Origin: Plectrocnemia conspersa | Taxonomy: Eukaryota; Arthropoda; Insecta; Trichoptera; Polycentropodidae | Length of the DNA stretch: 64,000 nt | Direction: 5' to 3' | Assembly (NCBI GenBank): GCA_009617715.1 | Contig: VTFK01000026.1 | Location: forward strand, 124,001-188,000 | In this document: positions 1 to 13,119 of the stretch, one piece after another | Layout: the number at the start of each line of letters is the position of its first letter | Position numbering within the stretch: position 1 is the stretch's first letter | Program-made: the position numbers and the translations under genes | Notes under the pieces: model-generated | The model's database searches: none | Seen by the model: the letters and a program-made list of their open reading frames with translations, nothing else | What the model was told of the DNA's origin: nothing

Positions 1-1929
1 AAGCCAAAAGCTTTGCATCTAATAATAATATGTATCTAGCTTTTTTAATAGACATGGAAGCAAAAATACTATTTTATTTAATAGCGAAATGTAGTATAAT
101 ATAACGAAATATGTTATGTAAAGATTATATTTCATATTATTTGTGAAATATTATGTAATAATACAAATGTAATACAGTAGTTCGTTTTCGATTCAAGTGA
201 TTAAATATTAAAATATCGATGGTTGTTTCATTGTGCAAATACCGCGATTAATTATTTATTTTGCATGGCACCCACATTCTATAAATTCGCAAAATATATG
301 GGTATATTAAACCCTTTTTTTGTAATGGTCTATGTGGTTCTTTTTCCAGCGTCGAGAGAGATAACGAGCCCTAGCAGTCACGAGCGTATCCCTTTGTACC
401 TTTCTTTACCTTTAAGCCACACGGGGTTGATTCCTGCCAAACAAAATGTTGCGTGTAAACGGGATCCCGGGGTGTTTTTATAGCGTCGTCATACAAAATT
501 CTACAAAGCCCGAGGGTTTAGCAGTTTGTTAAGCCCACTTCAGCGGGATCGCAGAGTTTTGATTCGACACTTTTCTCCCAACTCGGTAAGGCCGAAGCCA
601 TGACGATGACCTGATTAGCAAGATATGAGAAAGATAAAAAAAAATAAACCTTGATCTTTATAATTAATTTCTACAAAGATCATTGTATCAGGTTCAACGG
701 ATTATTTTATAATACATGATCCGCGGATTATGTTTTATTATCCGAAGCGCAAACGTTATCCCACAAAGCGTGACATCGACAATTCGCGGTACAAGCCGAG
801 TCTCTTCCTCGACTTTACCAAAGGCACAGGTGTGCAAAATAACTTGCCAGCAAATTCAAAGCAGGTGAAATACCCTACAATGTTTGTATCATAACCGAAA
901 TCGGATTGAACGTTTGGGGTGGTTCGATATTACCATACTTTTCCATAATTTGCATCAATTATGTATAAGGCGAAACTAAAGCTTTGAATAATTTAATCAA
1001 CCCTCGTGATAATTATTTTATCAATTTATAAATATTTATAACATATAAAACTAACCTTTCATGCGACTGAATTGTCCTGCTTTAACATACATATATAAAG
1101 TCAAATGCTGTCTAGTATAAATCTCCATACCTGAAACAATAAAGATGAATAAATTAGATTTCATATGTGTGACAAAGATACATAAAATAAAAATATTTAA
1201 CCTGACGACATACAAGTTCTGCCACGTCTCCGGTAAAAAATGTCAAAGCACCAGTTGGAAAAAATAGTTTGCATATGTATTAAATTGTATTTGCGATAAA
1301 AAATATACGGAAAACTTTCCAGAAAAGGACTCTTCAAGCCGACGATCGTATATGACTGAAAAACTTTTAGCATAGCAAGCAAATTTTAATTGGCATATTC
1401 TAGAAAATGGCGCTTTAACAAGTTGTTGTAATAATATATGTATTATTTATGTATGTATTTTGGTGGTTAAGGAATAAAAATATTTCATAATAATATAACA
1501 ATACATCCATTCTTCCCCCAGCCTTATTGTATTCCGATAACTATCTGAATCAATACACGACTTTGGAAATATTAGTATAAGTATATTCTGAACATAATAT
1601 ATAGCCATCTTTATATTATTAATTAGTTTTCAATATTATCAAAAATTGCAATAAGCAAAATTCAATATCAATTGTTGAAATAGTTCAGTTTATATGTTAC
1701 ACATAAGTACATACAAATCATAACGAATGATATCTGTTTAGGAAGACCGTAAGACGTCATTATATCTGACTAGTAAAATGTCTGCAATCAGTTGACAATA
1801 CAACTTATCTCAGACAGTGAGCACAAGATCTAAATAATTGATATTAAGAAATTGCAAAGGCTTATTAAAAAAAATGCTGGATTGGATTTTGAAAATAATA
1901 TATAGCAAACATGGTTTCGGATCCCATTA
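1..1929. other. AT-rich non-coding DNA
   Basis: I see no gene here. Two GC-richer patches stand out at about 330-620 and 740-880; the second carries an E-box-like CACAGGTGTG stretch. Open frames are short and show no domain. The stretch could be intronic or intergenic. Confidence 0.5.
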
Positions 1930-2125
1930 CAATAACAGTAGTACCGTTATCGCTAATAACGGTATTAGGGCAAAAATCGACCTTCGATACTACCGGTATT
2001 ACAAAATAAGATACCACTAGTACAGAATTTTTTTTTTTTTTTATATACATTTTATTTGTTGAAAACCCTTATCTCAATGGTTTAGAACTACGAAATCGAC
2101 GATGGCCATATTGCATGAAAGCAGG
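1930..2125 (+). repeat. ACCGGTATT-type hAT-like fragment, copy C1
   Basis: This fragment contains a perfect hairpin (TACCGTTAT at 1942-1950 pairing with ATAACGGTA at 1956-1964) and a TACCGGTATTAC motif near 1991. Downstream of a T-run it has a stretch ending in CGACGATGGCCATATTGC (about 2098-2115) that recurs almost unchanged at about 33482-33499. Both places share the same flanking order, so they are copies of one family. No full terminus is visible here, so it is a truncated copy. Confidence 0.6.
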
Positions 2126-2126
2126 T

Positions 2127-2212
2127 CTTGTGGTCATTATGTATAATATGAAAGTATTCTTGTATATGTATAACATGAAAGTATTCTTGTGGTCATTATG
2201 TACAATATAGTA
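2127..2212. repeat. Short local duplication
   Basis: The string CTTGTGGTCATTATGTA occurs at 2127 and again at 2186. Between them lie two adjacent units built on ACATGAAAGTATTCTTG (about 2147 and 2172). This is a small tandem duplication with a few substitutions, at the downstream edge of repeat C1. Confidence 0.75.
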
Positions 2213-2607
2213 TAAAAAAATATAATAATATGGATCGGTAATCTGTAATTCCCAGTACCATAAAATATTATTTACTTTTAGAACAGATACAAATAAAATT
2301 TATATTTGCATGAATATAAATAATTCCCTTTTGGATATCCAAGCAACTTTATTTTAGAAGCACTCGGATGTGACGCAGAAATGTTTGTCTAATTAAACAT
2401 TTCACGCATTGTTCTCTTTTGCTCACCGAACTCCACCATTTTGACCCGTCTTTGCGAAATAAACACACTCAAATTTTCCTTTGATAAGAGCATTTCTATT
2501 ACTTAATAGAATATCTGATAGGATAAAAAGCTTTTAAATTTCATACACTAAGTTGGATATTGATTTTAAATTTATTATTAATCGGTATGTATCATAGTTT
2601 CAAGTTT

Positions 2608-3225
2608 TAAGGCCGAATGGGTGTGACTTTGCAGCCAAATTGACGCCAAAAAATCTATTAACAGTTAACTTTATAAATATATATAAACTACATATATAAA
2701 GAAATGTAGATGCCGATATCAGGCGGTGAAGTTAAAATGACAGATTATGGAAATGGGAGTCTTCGCTGGCGTGTCGAGTTGTATTATTGTCGGCTGCGAT
2801 TTTGGTAGAGTCTGTGGCATCTCTGCCTCTGTGACCAAGCGTCACATCTTTTATAATACTGATTAGAGAGAGCTCTGGCAAATCTCAGATTTTGCGAGCT
2901 AATTGTATCGCCTCGGAGACGCCCAAAAATATATTCATGGCTAAATATAAACGGTATAGATGGCCAGGATCAAGAATAGGCGCACTAGTAGAGTGCGCAA
3001 AGTAGAACGTATTTGTCTAGCGCACGTCCTTTTCAAGCAAAGAGTAGTTTTTCGTGATACTTTTGAGTGTAATATTTCTAATTATTAACGCAATTATTTG
3101 GTCAGAAGATCTCTCTTTCATTTTGTTATGAAAATGTTTTTTTTCGTTTTTTTATCTCTCCTTTAGGATGACCTCTAAATTATAACAAATTATGCAGGTG
3201 GTTGAAACTCGCATAACAGCAATAA
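2608..3225 (+). repeat. Interspersed family B, copy B1
   Basis: The copy begins near GGCCGAATGGGTGTGACTTT and ends near TTATGCAGGTGGTTGAAAC. It aligns by eye with 42802-43355 and 55692-56350 over the same landmarks: a GATGCCGATATCAGGCGGTG block, an AGCTCTGGCAAATC block, a CGCACGTCCTTTTC block, and the final CAGGTGGTTGAAA block. I see no terminal inverted repeats, poly-A tail or coding potential, so the class is unknown. Candidates include a LINE UTR, a Helitron derivative or a non-autonomous element. Confidence 0.7.
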
Positions 3226-3359
3226 GAATTTTTATGCTTGTTGATAAGAGTGTCTTAAAATTGTATTATGACCAAGGTTGTATTTATTAAACTACATTAA
3301 AAAAAAATTTACAGATCCTAATCTACTTATTTCACTTATCCAATGAAAATAAATTTAAC

Positions 3360-3660
3360 CGCTCAACGATAATGCCAATGTAGCGTTTTAAAAATGGCAA
3401 GCCAAATTAATGAAAGGCGCGTAGCTTTCCGCGAATTGGCCCAACACTGTGGAAAATTGCGCCGCCGCCCTCCAGACGGATGGAAATTTATCAATGTCGA
3501 ATTTCCGCAGTGTTTAATGTTACAGAGCAAGTTCAAGCCCGCGGACACGGGGAAATGCGAGGGGAAATGGAAAACGCTATTGTGGAGAGCATCGAGTGGA
3601 ACATGGCCCGGGACACATGTCATGTGAAATAATTAAAGTTGGAAATAAGCGGACTGTGTA
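3360..3660. other. GC-richer block, no recognised gene
   Basis: A frame is open on each strand (77 codons plus, 86 codons minus) because the block is GC-richer than its surroundings. Neither product shows a known motif, and no good splice pair frames either one. A conserved non-coding block is the likelier reading. Confidence 0.35.
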
Positions 3661-4489
3661 ATGGCTGCGCGACCTCTAAGCTTTTAAAGGGAGAATTCAC
3701 GCAAGAAATGTAATAAGATGCCCGCTTGTTTTAGGGATCTGGGTCGTCTATTCTGTACCAGATGTGTTTGTATTCGTTCAAAATGAACGTCTCAGTGCTT
3801 CAACGTTGATAATAGTACATCTTATACCTAAATTAATCTGATGAAATAACTTAACTAATTTGATTATACAATACAGTTAATTAAAAAAAAAATAGGATTA
3901 TTTATTATCACGTTAAATAAATTATAAATATGACTTATCCTGCAGACTCTTCTCCTTTTGATGCTCTGTTTATATTCAGACATAGGCACCTGATTAGCGA
4001 GTGCTTTCTTTGAACCTCTTTTTTCGTCCATGGCGAAGAGCTCGGCTCAAAGGCCAGTCAAATTGCGGATGTTTCATAACCACGAGGGCTTTTTTCTACC
4101 CTGCCATCATTCACCCTTCATAGAAGGATTTGGACCACGGATTATGAGTCAAAGATACTCCATTCCACATGATCTTAAGCATTCTCCGGTATCGTACTCA
4201 TACAGGAATATGGACCAAAAATAGCATCTCATAATTTGAAGGCTAATTCACATTAAAAGCCAGCGTCAGATTTAGGGATAACGAAGATTACCATTATAAT
4301 AAAGAAATGATACTCCTAAAAGACACAAAGTGAAAAAAAATGAATGGTCTAAATATATTTAATCATTATTTTCAGACTATAAAGAAACCTTAAAAAATGA
4401 AAACAAACTTGAAACGGAGGAACATATTAAAGTTTGAGATAAATTATGCCATTAAAATATCAAACAACAACGATACGAACTTGTACAAA
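3661..4489. other. AT-rich stretch with a small GC-richer patch
   Basis: A GC-richer patch lies at about 4015-4210 and holds a 64-codon frame with no recognisable domain. Otherwise I see nothing. Confidence 0.4.
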
Positions 4490-4970
4490 AATGAATTAAA
4501 ATCGGCGGGCAGACAATTAACAATATTTGTTATGCTGATGACACGGCAGTATTTGTCATCAGCATAATCAATATAAAAAAATAGTATAAAAAGCAGATTA
4601 AAAAAATTATGTTATAAGCAAGCTCCCCGTGTGCTCGTTAATTCAAGTACCTGGTTAGTTGATTAAATGACGAAATGGACCTCGACAAAAAAGATTAAAG
4701 TCTACACCGAAATTCCTAGAAGCCAGTTTTTAAAATATAATCTAGTCTCACAAACAAGCACTTACATCTTTAAAACAGAATTTAATTTGTTATGTGCTGA
4801 TACTCCTGAAATATTATAAGAATGCGAGACCTGGACTTTAAAAAATAATACAATCAATAGACTGGAAGCATATAAAATGCGATGGAAAACGTCTTTTAAC
4901 CTGCAGTCGGAGAAAAATGAGTACCTCAGACACATGTTTCAAGGTCCTTTCGAGATTTTTCCGATCCATT
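4490..4970 (+). pseudogene. LINE reverse transcriptase C-terminal remnant
   Basis: This is a decayed non-LTR retrotransposon polymerase. At about 4503-4560 the translation reads GGQTINNICYADDTAVFV, which holds the YADD catalytic box of reverse transcriptases. About 290 bp downstream, at about 4823-4900, comes CETWTLKNNTINRLEAYKMR. This matches the post-RT 'GCETWTL..E..RLEAFEM' block typical of insect endonuclease-reverse transcriptase LINEs. A weak EYLRHMFQGP match follows near 4920. Stops and frame changes lie between the blocks, and the spacing is shorter than usual, so there are internal deletions. The endonuclease domain and the rest of the RT are missing. It is not functional. Confidence 0.85.
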
Positions 4971-6120
4971 TTCACCTCCAATTTTTTCCCATTATTAAGG
5001 TATGAAGAAGCTTATATTTATAAACTGCTTTATACTTCAAAATGTAAAGTGGAAGAAAGAATATGTATTGGTTGGTAAACATACGCCTAGGGACGGGATT
5101 GACTGAATTAATATATCAAATATTTTTTATAATAATATTTATAATACACAATATACGACGCAAAATTGCGTTCAGAACCAAATTCAAAAGTTATATAGCA
5201 AACCTACTCCCAGTGTTCCATTCTGATAAATCTAATTCTCTATGGAATATTTTTCTAAAAAGCTTTCCAAAAGTGAAATTACTCTCAGTGCCCCTTAAGT
5301 AACATCATAATATAAAATATTATATTATATCGTAACTCTGGCAGTAAAAAAAAGAAAACAATGCTATAAACCTCAAATACAATGGTTAACGATATGAATA
5401 ATATATTACTTAATAATCATATTAGATATTTTACTTTTAATTATTCATAAAAAACAATGTGTTTTTATCTAATCTCTGCGTCGCGTCAAAACACGTAAAT
5501 CATTTTTATACGTACAGATTAGTCAGTTTATTCTTTAAAAGAATCCAAATTTCAACGAGCATTGTAAGTTTTTTACTTGACAGAGAACACACACACACAC
5601 ATATTCATACGAGTAAAACGGCAAAAGAACGTAAAGGACAACGTAACAATTATATGTCCTCGAAACGCCCCATAATGTCGCCATTACCAAAATACAAATG
5701 GGACGATAAAACACGGAAGGAAATTAAATATTTTCACGATTCACAGCATATTGTCAAACCTTTTTCGCTGTGAGCTGCGAAATTTTAATTCCACGACCAT
5801 CCCCTCCCCCCCCCCCACTATTTAAAAGGACCTTTGGCCTTTAATTTAATTTTATGAAAAAAGGACAAACGTTTTCTGCATTCAAGTCCCACCAGATGCA
5901 AAAAATAAAAAGGTACAAGCTATTATAAAAGCATTTGAAATGAAAAGTCATTTAAAATAAAACATTATTTAAAGAAGATATACAGTATAATGTTACTCTG
6001 AAAATTTTATTTCTTGATTGGGCCAATGAAAAGAACCACAATATCTATGGTACAAAAAATGTTTTTTATGTATTGTCCGGACCATTGAATCGGGGGATTT
6101 ATTTTGTCAAGACAAAGTTT
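4971..6120. other. AT-rich non-coding DNA
   Basis: Nothing recognisable. A short CA-rich patch lies near 5588-5601 and a C-run of about 11 at 5806-5816. The 104-codon frame at 5459-5773 has low complexity and no domain. Confidence 0.45.
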
Positions 6121-6151
6121 GCTGTTATTGTTATTGTTATTGTTATTATTT
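6121..6151. repeat. TTATTG short tandem repeat
   Basis: About four TTATTG units lie in tandem, ending in TTATTATTT. Confidence 0.8.
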
Positions 6152-8199
6152 AATTTTCTGTGCAGCAAATGAAAATTGTTTTACTATAGGCAGTGAGTTT
6201 GCACATTTGACAAGTGGATGCGAAGAGAGAAGCCGCGGCTTCTTTCTTCGCATCGAGTCGGCCTCCTCTCCTCTTGAAGATCGGATGCAATGAACAACAA
6301 AGTGAAAGTTCAAGTGTGAATTACAAAAGATTGGCGAGTTTTTTGACAACGAATTGTCGTCGGCCGCTAGAGCAGATTAGAAACGGCCGTTTCGAAAGCA
6401 AATCCGGATGCACGCGTTATATTTGCTTAAAAAATCTGATATATTATTGCTTCTTGATTTATAACACATACTTTGTGACTTAAGCTGGTAAAATGTTTCA
6501 CACGGTAGTGTCCCATTTTTTATTAGACTATTAAAAAGCTATATATTACTGGCCTTTTTATGATTTACGATTTGATAATTGAATTAATCTCTGTATTTGA
6601 AAATAAAAAAGTGGTGCAATTGATAAATTTGACAGTTTTAAGATTAATTATGATTTATTAATAACAATGTTTTAAAACTATCTAACAATTGTTACAGTTA
6701 AAAAAAACTGGTTTTTTAAAATTATTTTACGGAAGTTTCTTTGAATAAAATCGTTATGTAAGATTTGTAAAATCATATCTTTATTACTCTTCAACTCAAT
6801 TTTCATCATTCAAATGATCAATCAATGAGTTATTTAGGCATACTTTCTTAGTTTAAAATTTTCGTTAATCAATTGACAACAACATAATCTATGCCGTATT
6901 AGTATTAATCTTTAAAGAATTTTTAACTTGCCATATCAAGAAGCAATCAAGTTACAAAAATGGTCTTATAGTTGCTTATCGCAAACATTATAATTCCATA
7001 TATAAGCAATGTGTTTCCTCATTTGAATAAATAACATATTAAGCGTAGTAATTTGTTTTCAATTTAGTTTCGAGGCAAACGCAGTATTGATTTCAAGACG
7101 TTCGTAATTTGCAGAAATAGGGTGAGATCTAATGTATGTGTACAGTATAACCACAAAAGAGGATTACCTAATAATATAAATAGTGTATAATTAAATTGAA
7201 AAAATAAATTAAAATAACATATAGATCGTCATATTTTATTTATCAAAGGACGAAAACCATCCAATCGAAAACAATAATACATTTAGTGTTTTGCCTGTCG
7301 ACTTGTAAAAATTGCACGCCATCTTTTACGTTCGGTCAAATGGCCAGTGCTTTCGAAGATGGGTGCGCAAAAAAACGTCGAAGAAAAGAAGGGTCACGTT
7401 TCCGCATACGACACGGTTCGAATAACCCTACGGAGTTAAATTTCCAAGCGTTTCATATATTCACGAGATGAAAGGCGCCTTTTCGCCGAAAAGGCCACCC
7501 AGGCAGCGATCGTGGTGTATACGGTATACCTTGCCAATCTAGGCAAGGTCTCAAAATTTAATTTATTCGAATCTGGTAACCTCGTTTTGCGAAAGATAAT
7601 GGAACGGGAACCTCAGCAATATTTATACGAGTTTTGTGAATAGATCCGCTTGAACGCTCTTTAAATTATTCAGGACGAGCCGAAAAATTATGTAAAATAT
7701 ATTTTAGCATTGATTTAACCGAATTAATGGTTAAAAATATTTTTTTTATTAAGCAGCATTTTGAAAAGTTATCTCAATCTCTTAGAAAACTTTTAACACC
7801 ATAAAATAAATAAACACATGGCAACTAGATTAATACAATATCATATGTTATCCTCAACTTTAATTTTCTAATATCCATAGTATACCAAACTTTGACTATT
7901 TACTATACTACTATATGTTTAAGCTCTCGCATTCGCAATCGATTTTGATTTTGATGAACTGCGCCATTGTATCTATTCACTATATTGGAAAGATTATCCA
8001 TATGGAGTAGTTCTGATCTCACATGTAATTAATTTAATTGAAACAGTGACAAACGTGATATCGATTATAGCTTACACCTTCAAAGGGCTGCACTATATAA
8101 TGGATGAGGACTTGAGGTGTTAATCAATTTAGGACTGACAGAGCACGACCATGTTTAACAGACAGAAAATAAAGGCGGTTAATACCCGAGACGTCGTTC
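6152..8199. other. Mostly AT-rich; GC-richer patches at 6200-6420 and 7290-7660
   Basis: The patches contain short open frames on one or both strands with no domain. Between them the sequence is AT-rich with no recognised repeat. Confidence 0.4.
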
Positions 8200-8670
8200 T
8201 GGAGCGATCATCATATTGGGCGTTTAATATAATTCGTTGGGGTTAACTTTCACGCCACTATAAAGGGTCGATACAAAGGGTTATTTGCGTGTTAATTTCG
8301 TGTGACATGTCATTTCCGCGAAACCACCCCCCCCCCCCATTTTCCTCTTATCCCCCCCTTTCCTCATCTTTCTCTGCGGGCCCTGAACACTTTCGCTAAT
8401 GGAGGTTTCCACTCGAAACTTCCGGGCCGGGGAAACTGTTTAGCGCCGGCCCGATTGTTTCACGGCTCCGCTTTTTCGATAATAATGGAGCCTTTGTTAA
8501 TCTTTCGCTCAGCCCCTCACTCCGAACGAGTTAAACAAATAAATATTTCGCACAATCGGACGAAATTTGCTGAAGCACACTCGAGCGCTCCTGCTCTCAC
8601 TCGCTCTCGGATATTAATTCTGAGTCAACACGCACAACTTGCTCAGTCGCTGTTGATACGCGATAATTGA
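8200..8670. other. GC-rich block with a C homopolymer
   Basis: This is one of the most GC-rich blocks in the left third. A run of 12 C lies at 8327-8338, followed by pyrimidine-rich sequence. The 122-codon plus frame (8302-8670) translates to proline-rich then unpatterned sequence with no domain, so I do not call it a gene. A regulatory block is possible. Confidence 0.4.
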
Positions 8671-9827
8671 AAACTGCCCGAAATGTATTCAAAAATTTGA
8701 TCAAAAATATTTATGTTATTCAAATTGGATGTAAATATAAGAGAAAAAAATACATAATTTCAAACTTGAATTCATAATGTATTAAAATATTATACGATGA
8801 GTTTCTGTGTGGGGTCACATCACGGTGTTTTTTTTTGTTCTCGTTTCTTCTTTTTTTTTGACCCAGGGGTTAACGAAATACGACAGACCTTTTTTAAGAG
8901 CCAATTACAGTATTCGGAATATTTTCTCTTAAGAAAAATATCCGCCTATTCTGTCGAATGTATTACCTAATTTTCGGTAAACGTTTATTTAATCTTTTAA
9001 ACTGTTTGCTAACACATAGTTGTTTCGACATAAGTATAAATATATATTTTTTATTTATATAATGTGGTTATGCAAATTCAGTTTTATTTATTTATTTAGA
9101 TTTATTCGATTGTGTGGTAATTCCGGAAAAAAGTATTAAGCATAAATCATAAAGAATAAAATTTTTATGAAATTAAAATAACCATCATTTGGGTACAATA
9201 ACAATTTATTGTACTTAGATAAAACACAAAGTCATTTTAATTATGTAAGTGTATTTTTTTATATTTTTAGCAATGTGTATAGCGCTATGCTACAATAAGA
9301 ATGCAAATTGTTAAATAAAACATAAAAAATAGTTCTTGCACTTAGTTTTGGTTAAAGCATATTATGAAAACCATGCCTTGCATTAATTTATTATGGTAGA
9401 AATAAAATATGCTAGTTGTGCCACACTGGATTACTCTACTAGTATATTTGTCCAATAATCACATAATAAAAATTCCTTGTAATTTTCTTTGAAATCAGCC
9501 ATTAATTAATTTAATTGAATTTTCACAAACACATGCGCACAAGTGGATGTCAAACCTATGAATTGTCCTAACAAAATTTTGAAAAATAAACGTTGTATTC
9601 TTCATCCACTTTAATATTCATTTCAGTCAGGTAAAAAATAAAGAAACCCTATATTTTTAACTTCAGAAATCATTAATTGTTATTTTTAAACATTATATAC
9701 AATTTATATATATTGTAACAATCTTTCCAATTAATATAATTAAAAATATTTGTCAAATACGCAAGATTATTATGTACAAAATGTAATAATTATATACAAA
9801 GCATATTTATAATTTTTTATAGCTTCC
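8671..9827. other. AT-rich non-coding DNA
   Basis: I see no gene, RNA or repeat that I can name. Confidence 0.5.
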
Positions 9828-10154
9828 ATTGTAACCTAACAGGCGTAAGCCCAATGCGTTACAACAGGGTAAATCTGTACTAACTGAGTAAGTCAATCAG
9901 ATATATACAAGCAAGTATTAAAAATCAGACTGAAAGTCTGGGAATCGGTGACATCTATAATATAATATTAATTATAAATTATTATGTGTAATATAATTTA
10001 TAACTAATAAATGTCATTGCAGCTGATCCCAGTTTTTTTTTAATAAAAGCGCATTTTTTAAAATAAAAATTCGAGTGCCACTGCCGGGGCTCGAACCATA
10101 ACTTCAGAGTTATTTGTCTGAGACATTACGGAATACGCTATTCCGTCCTTCATA
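9828..10154 (-). repeat. tRNA-headed SINE-like element, copy 1
   Basis: Read on the minus strand, the element starts with a tRNA-like head (about 10151 down to 10073). The head holds an A-box-like TAGCG-TA segment, an anticodon-like stem (TCAGA/TCTGA) and a perfect B-box, GGTTCGAGCC. An AT-rich body follows with the small hairpin CAGACTTTCAGTCTG. The 3' end forms a hairpin in which TTGTAAC (9830-9836) pairs with GTTACAA. The copy at 22419-22716 aligns along its whole length. It is a Pol III type non-autonomous retroelement by inference; no target duplication was established. Confidence 0.75.
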
Positions 10155-11835
10155 TATGTTGCATATTTTAAAAATTTGATTAGTGCCTCGCGACACATAA
10201 AAAATTGGTCCCTGTCCATTGAATCATAATAAGCATTAGCCCAATACGGTATATTACTAAGTAGTGAAAAACAGGATCACGACCACAGTCAATATTTACA
10301 CAGTTATTTATTAATAATAAACTATTTTTACAGCATAAAATAAATATACATATGTCATTATGTACGATTTTATTTTAATACTGCATCACGATATTCATCC
10401 GCAAGATAAGGAAAATATAGGAAAACCTAATATGTGATGATCTATCAAAATTATAATTATACACATTATAAATTGATCAACACTAGAATCTATATTTAAT
10501 TTAACCAAGGTCTTTTAGGTATTAGTCAACTACTTATCATGCTATTTAAAAATCAAATAAAATCAAACGTTATAAAACAATATTGCTTATAAAATCATTC
10601 TTGGCACATTACAACTATGTTTATTGACAAAAAACAAATATTATTGCATGTCATCTTGATACTTAATATAAAGCCATCCACATGGCTTTTTATTGATCGT
10701 TAAATTTATTTTTCGAATGCAAAGTTACGACTAAAAAAGAAAAAAAAATATAGCTGCTCTCAAGTTATTATCGCGCATCACACGAGTGTACTCTCAATAT
10801 CGTGTGAATTGTGTTTCGTTCAAAAAAATGTTTATCGACCGTTTTTGCTCGACGTAAAAACAGCCTCGGGAGTGCTCTATCTAGATATTTTGATAAATTA
10901 GTCGGTGTAACAGCTTGACAGTTAACTGTTACCCCCTCGGTCTCGTCCTAATAATATTATACAAAAAAATTATAATATTTTAATGCATACATAATGTATA
11001 GCGTTTTTTTATGTCGTGTTTGCCTACGTATAATATAATACCTTTTATTACATTTCTTATAATTTTGGCAAATTGTTTTAAGACGCCTCTTTTCCACAAC
11101 ATAATCAGGAGCATATTCACCCTAGCCGTTGTTCCTCTCGCTTATTACTTCCTTTTCACAGCGGTAAAGATCAGTTTCCACCTTTCGCTTCCCTAATGAT
11201 CTTTGACAATCGCCCTTTATACGGATCAGAGGGTATATTTAGAAAATATCGCGAGGATTTTTTCAAACATTTTTAAAAAGGCAAATTTTTATATAGTGAT
11301 TTTGAATGTAAAAAATATGCTACGCAAAATTACTTACAAGAAAAAGCGGTAATAAAATATTTAATATACCAATTGAGATAACTATAAATATTTTGTAATA
11401 ACCATGATTTAATTTTATAGTAATTAAATACTACGCTAATTTTTAACATATACTACATAAATTAGTGACAGATTTACAAAAAATCTATATACAATATATT
11501 TTAGATTATATTATTACATTGTATATGATATTATACATATCATATAAATTAGTATTATTTTATAATATCATACATATTAGGCATATATATCTAAATTACA
11601 ACATTATTTGCAATCTGTATTTATTTTGTGATATCTAAATTTAAAGTTAATTTACAACTTTAAAATTGTTTACTAAAATAAACGAGTTTGCCTTGAAATA
11701 ATTATCTCCAAAATCTCTAATTGAACACTACAAACTTAAGATATTGTTTTATTTTCCCCTTTTCATGTTGCCTATTTAGTTTGCTGTTTTTTCCTGTCAA
11801 TTATAGAGTAAAAGCAATTTTACAATTCAAGCCAT

Positions 11836-11837
<2 letters not shown>
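10155..11837. other. AT-rich non-coding DNA
   Basis: No gene recognised. A modest GC-richer patch at 10780-10950 has no coding signal. Confidence 0.45.

Positions 11838-11928
<91 letters not shown>
11838..11928. repeat. (AT)n microsatellite
   Basis: An uninterrupted AT dinucleotide tract of about 45 units. It creates an artificial Ile-Tyr frame. Confidence 0.97.
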
Positions 11929-11930
<2 letters not shown>

Positions 11931-13119
11931 ATAATTAATATATTAAATGGTGTTAGTAGATAAGAACATAACCTACACTAACATATACCTCTAATCCTAT
12001 ACGAACCCTAGAGTTTTTCAATTTTTTTCATGTCAGGGAGATCGGAATTAGTGAATAATATATAATTATAATTTGATTATCACAGATTAGCTTTTCTTAG
12101 ATATTACTAAATTCAAGAATAAATAATAAAGTCATGCATAGTGACATATATTGATTTTAAGCTCTAATAATAGCTTATAATTAATAAAACCGACCACGAA
12201 ACTGATCCCAGTCTGGTGTTTCACTTACGGGTGTTAATTATGTTTACCCCGTTGTAAAGGCTAAAGCTTGTCATGTTACAATGATTGATTTACAATAAAT
12301 AAAATAGTGCCTAAAATATGCATTACTATAATAAAAATACAAACAGATATAAAGCAAATTATAAAATAATTATTAACATTGTAAAAAAAAGTTTTCTTAA
12401 TAAAATTTCCGTTAAGAGCCAATTTTGAATAGCAAAATTGTATATAAAATTTCCTTTTTCGATAACCAATATAACACTTTATCAGACTATTTAACAATTT
12501 TGAATTTTTTGCTACAAAAATAAGAATTGAATTAATATGTAAAGTAAAGAAAATCTTAGTTCACCTTAAAAAAACAGCTTTGAATTAACTAACATATGTT
12601 AAGATTTTCATTTTTCTTATAAGTATGTATTATTAATAATAATAAAAAGCAGCACAAAAAAATTGTAATTAGAATTTTTTTAACGAAATGGTAATTTTGG
12701 TATTGTATTGCTGTAGAGTCGATTATTGTTTTATGTATAGTTTTTTTTTGACAGCTGTGACACGTACCTTTAATATTTTTTTGAAATAAGCGCATCAAAA
12801 CCGTCCCAATAGATTATGATGAAAAATTGAGCTAAAAATATGAATTTAACATAAAATAATAGGAAATAAACTAGAGCACAATATCTCTATAAAAATACAC
12901 TAATTTTTCATACTGTTCATCATTTTGATTATAAATGACATGTAGGTAACTTGCAAACACTTCGCTATTTTATTCCCATCTATGATTTTTTTTTTTGATT
13001 AAAATAATAACAAATAATACAATATGTAAGACTCGAAGTGACCTCAACGTAAAAGACAATATCAAACTACTGAAAATATCAGTATATTTATTATGGAAAG
13101 ATCGTTGCTACAAAATGGT
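11929..13119. other. AT-rich non-coding DNA
   Basis: Nothing recognisable. The small minus-strand frames are Phe/Ile/Lys-rich chance frames. Confidence 0.5.

Noticed and set aside
8302..8670. 122-codon plus-strand frame
   Set aside because: Starts in a C homopolymer, proline-rich by composition, no domain or splice pair.
11721..11963. 80-codon frame with a long Ile-Tyr run
   Set aside because: It is the translation of the (AT)n microsatellite.
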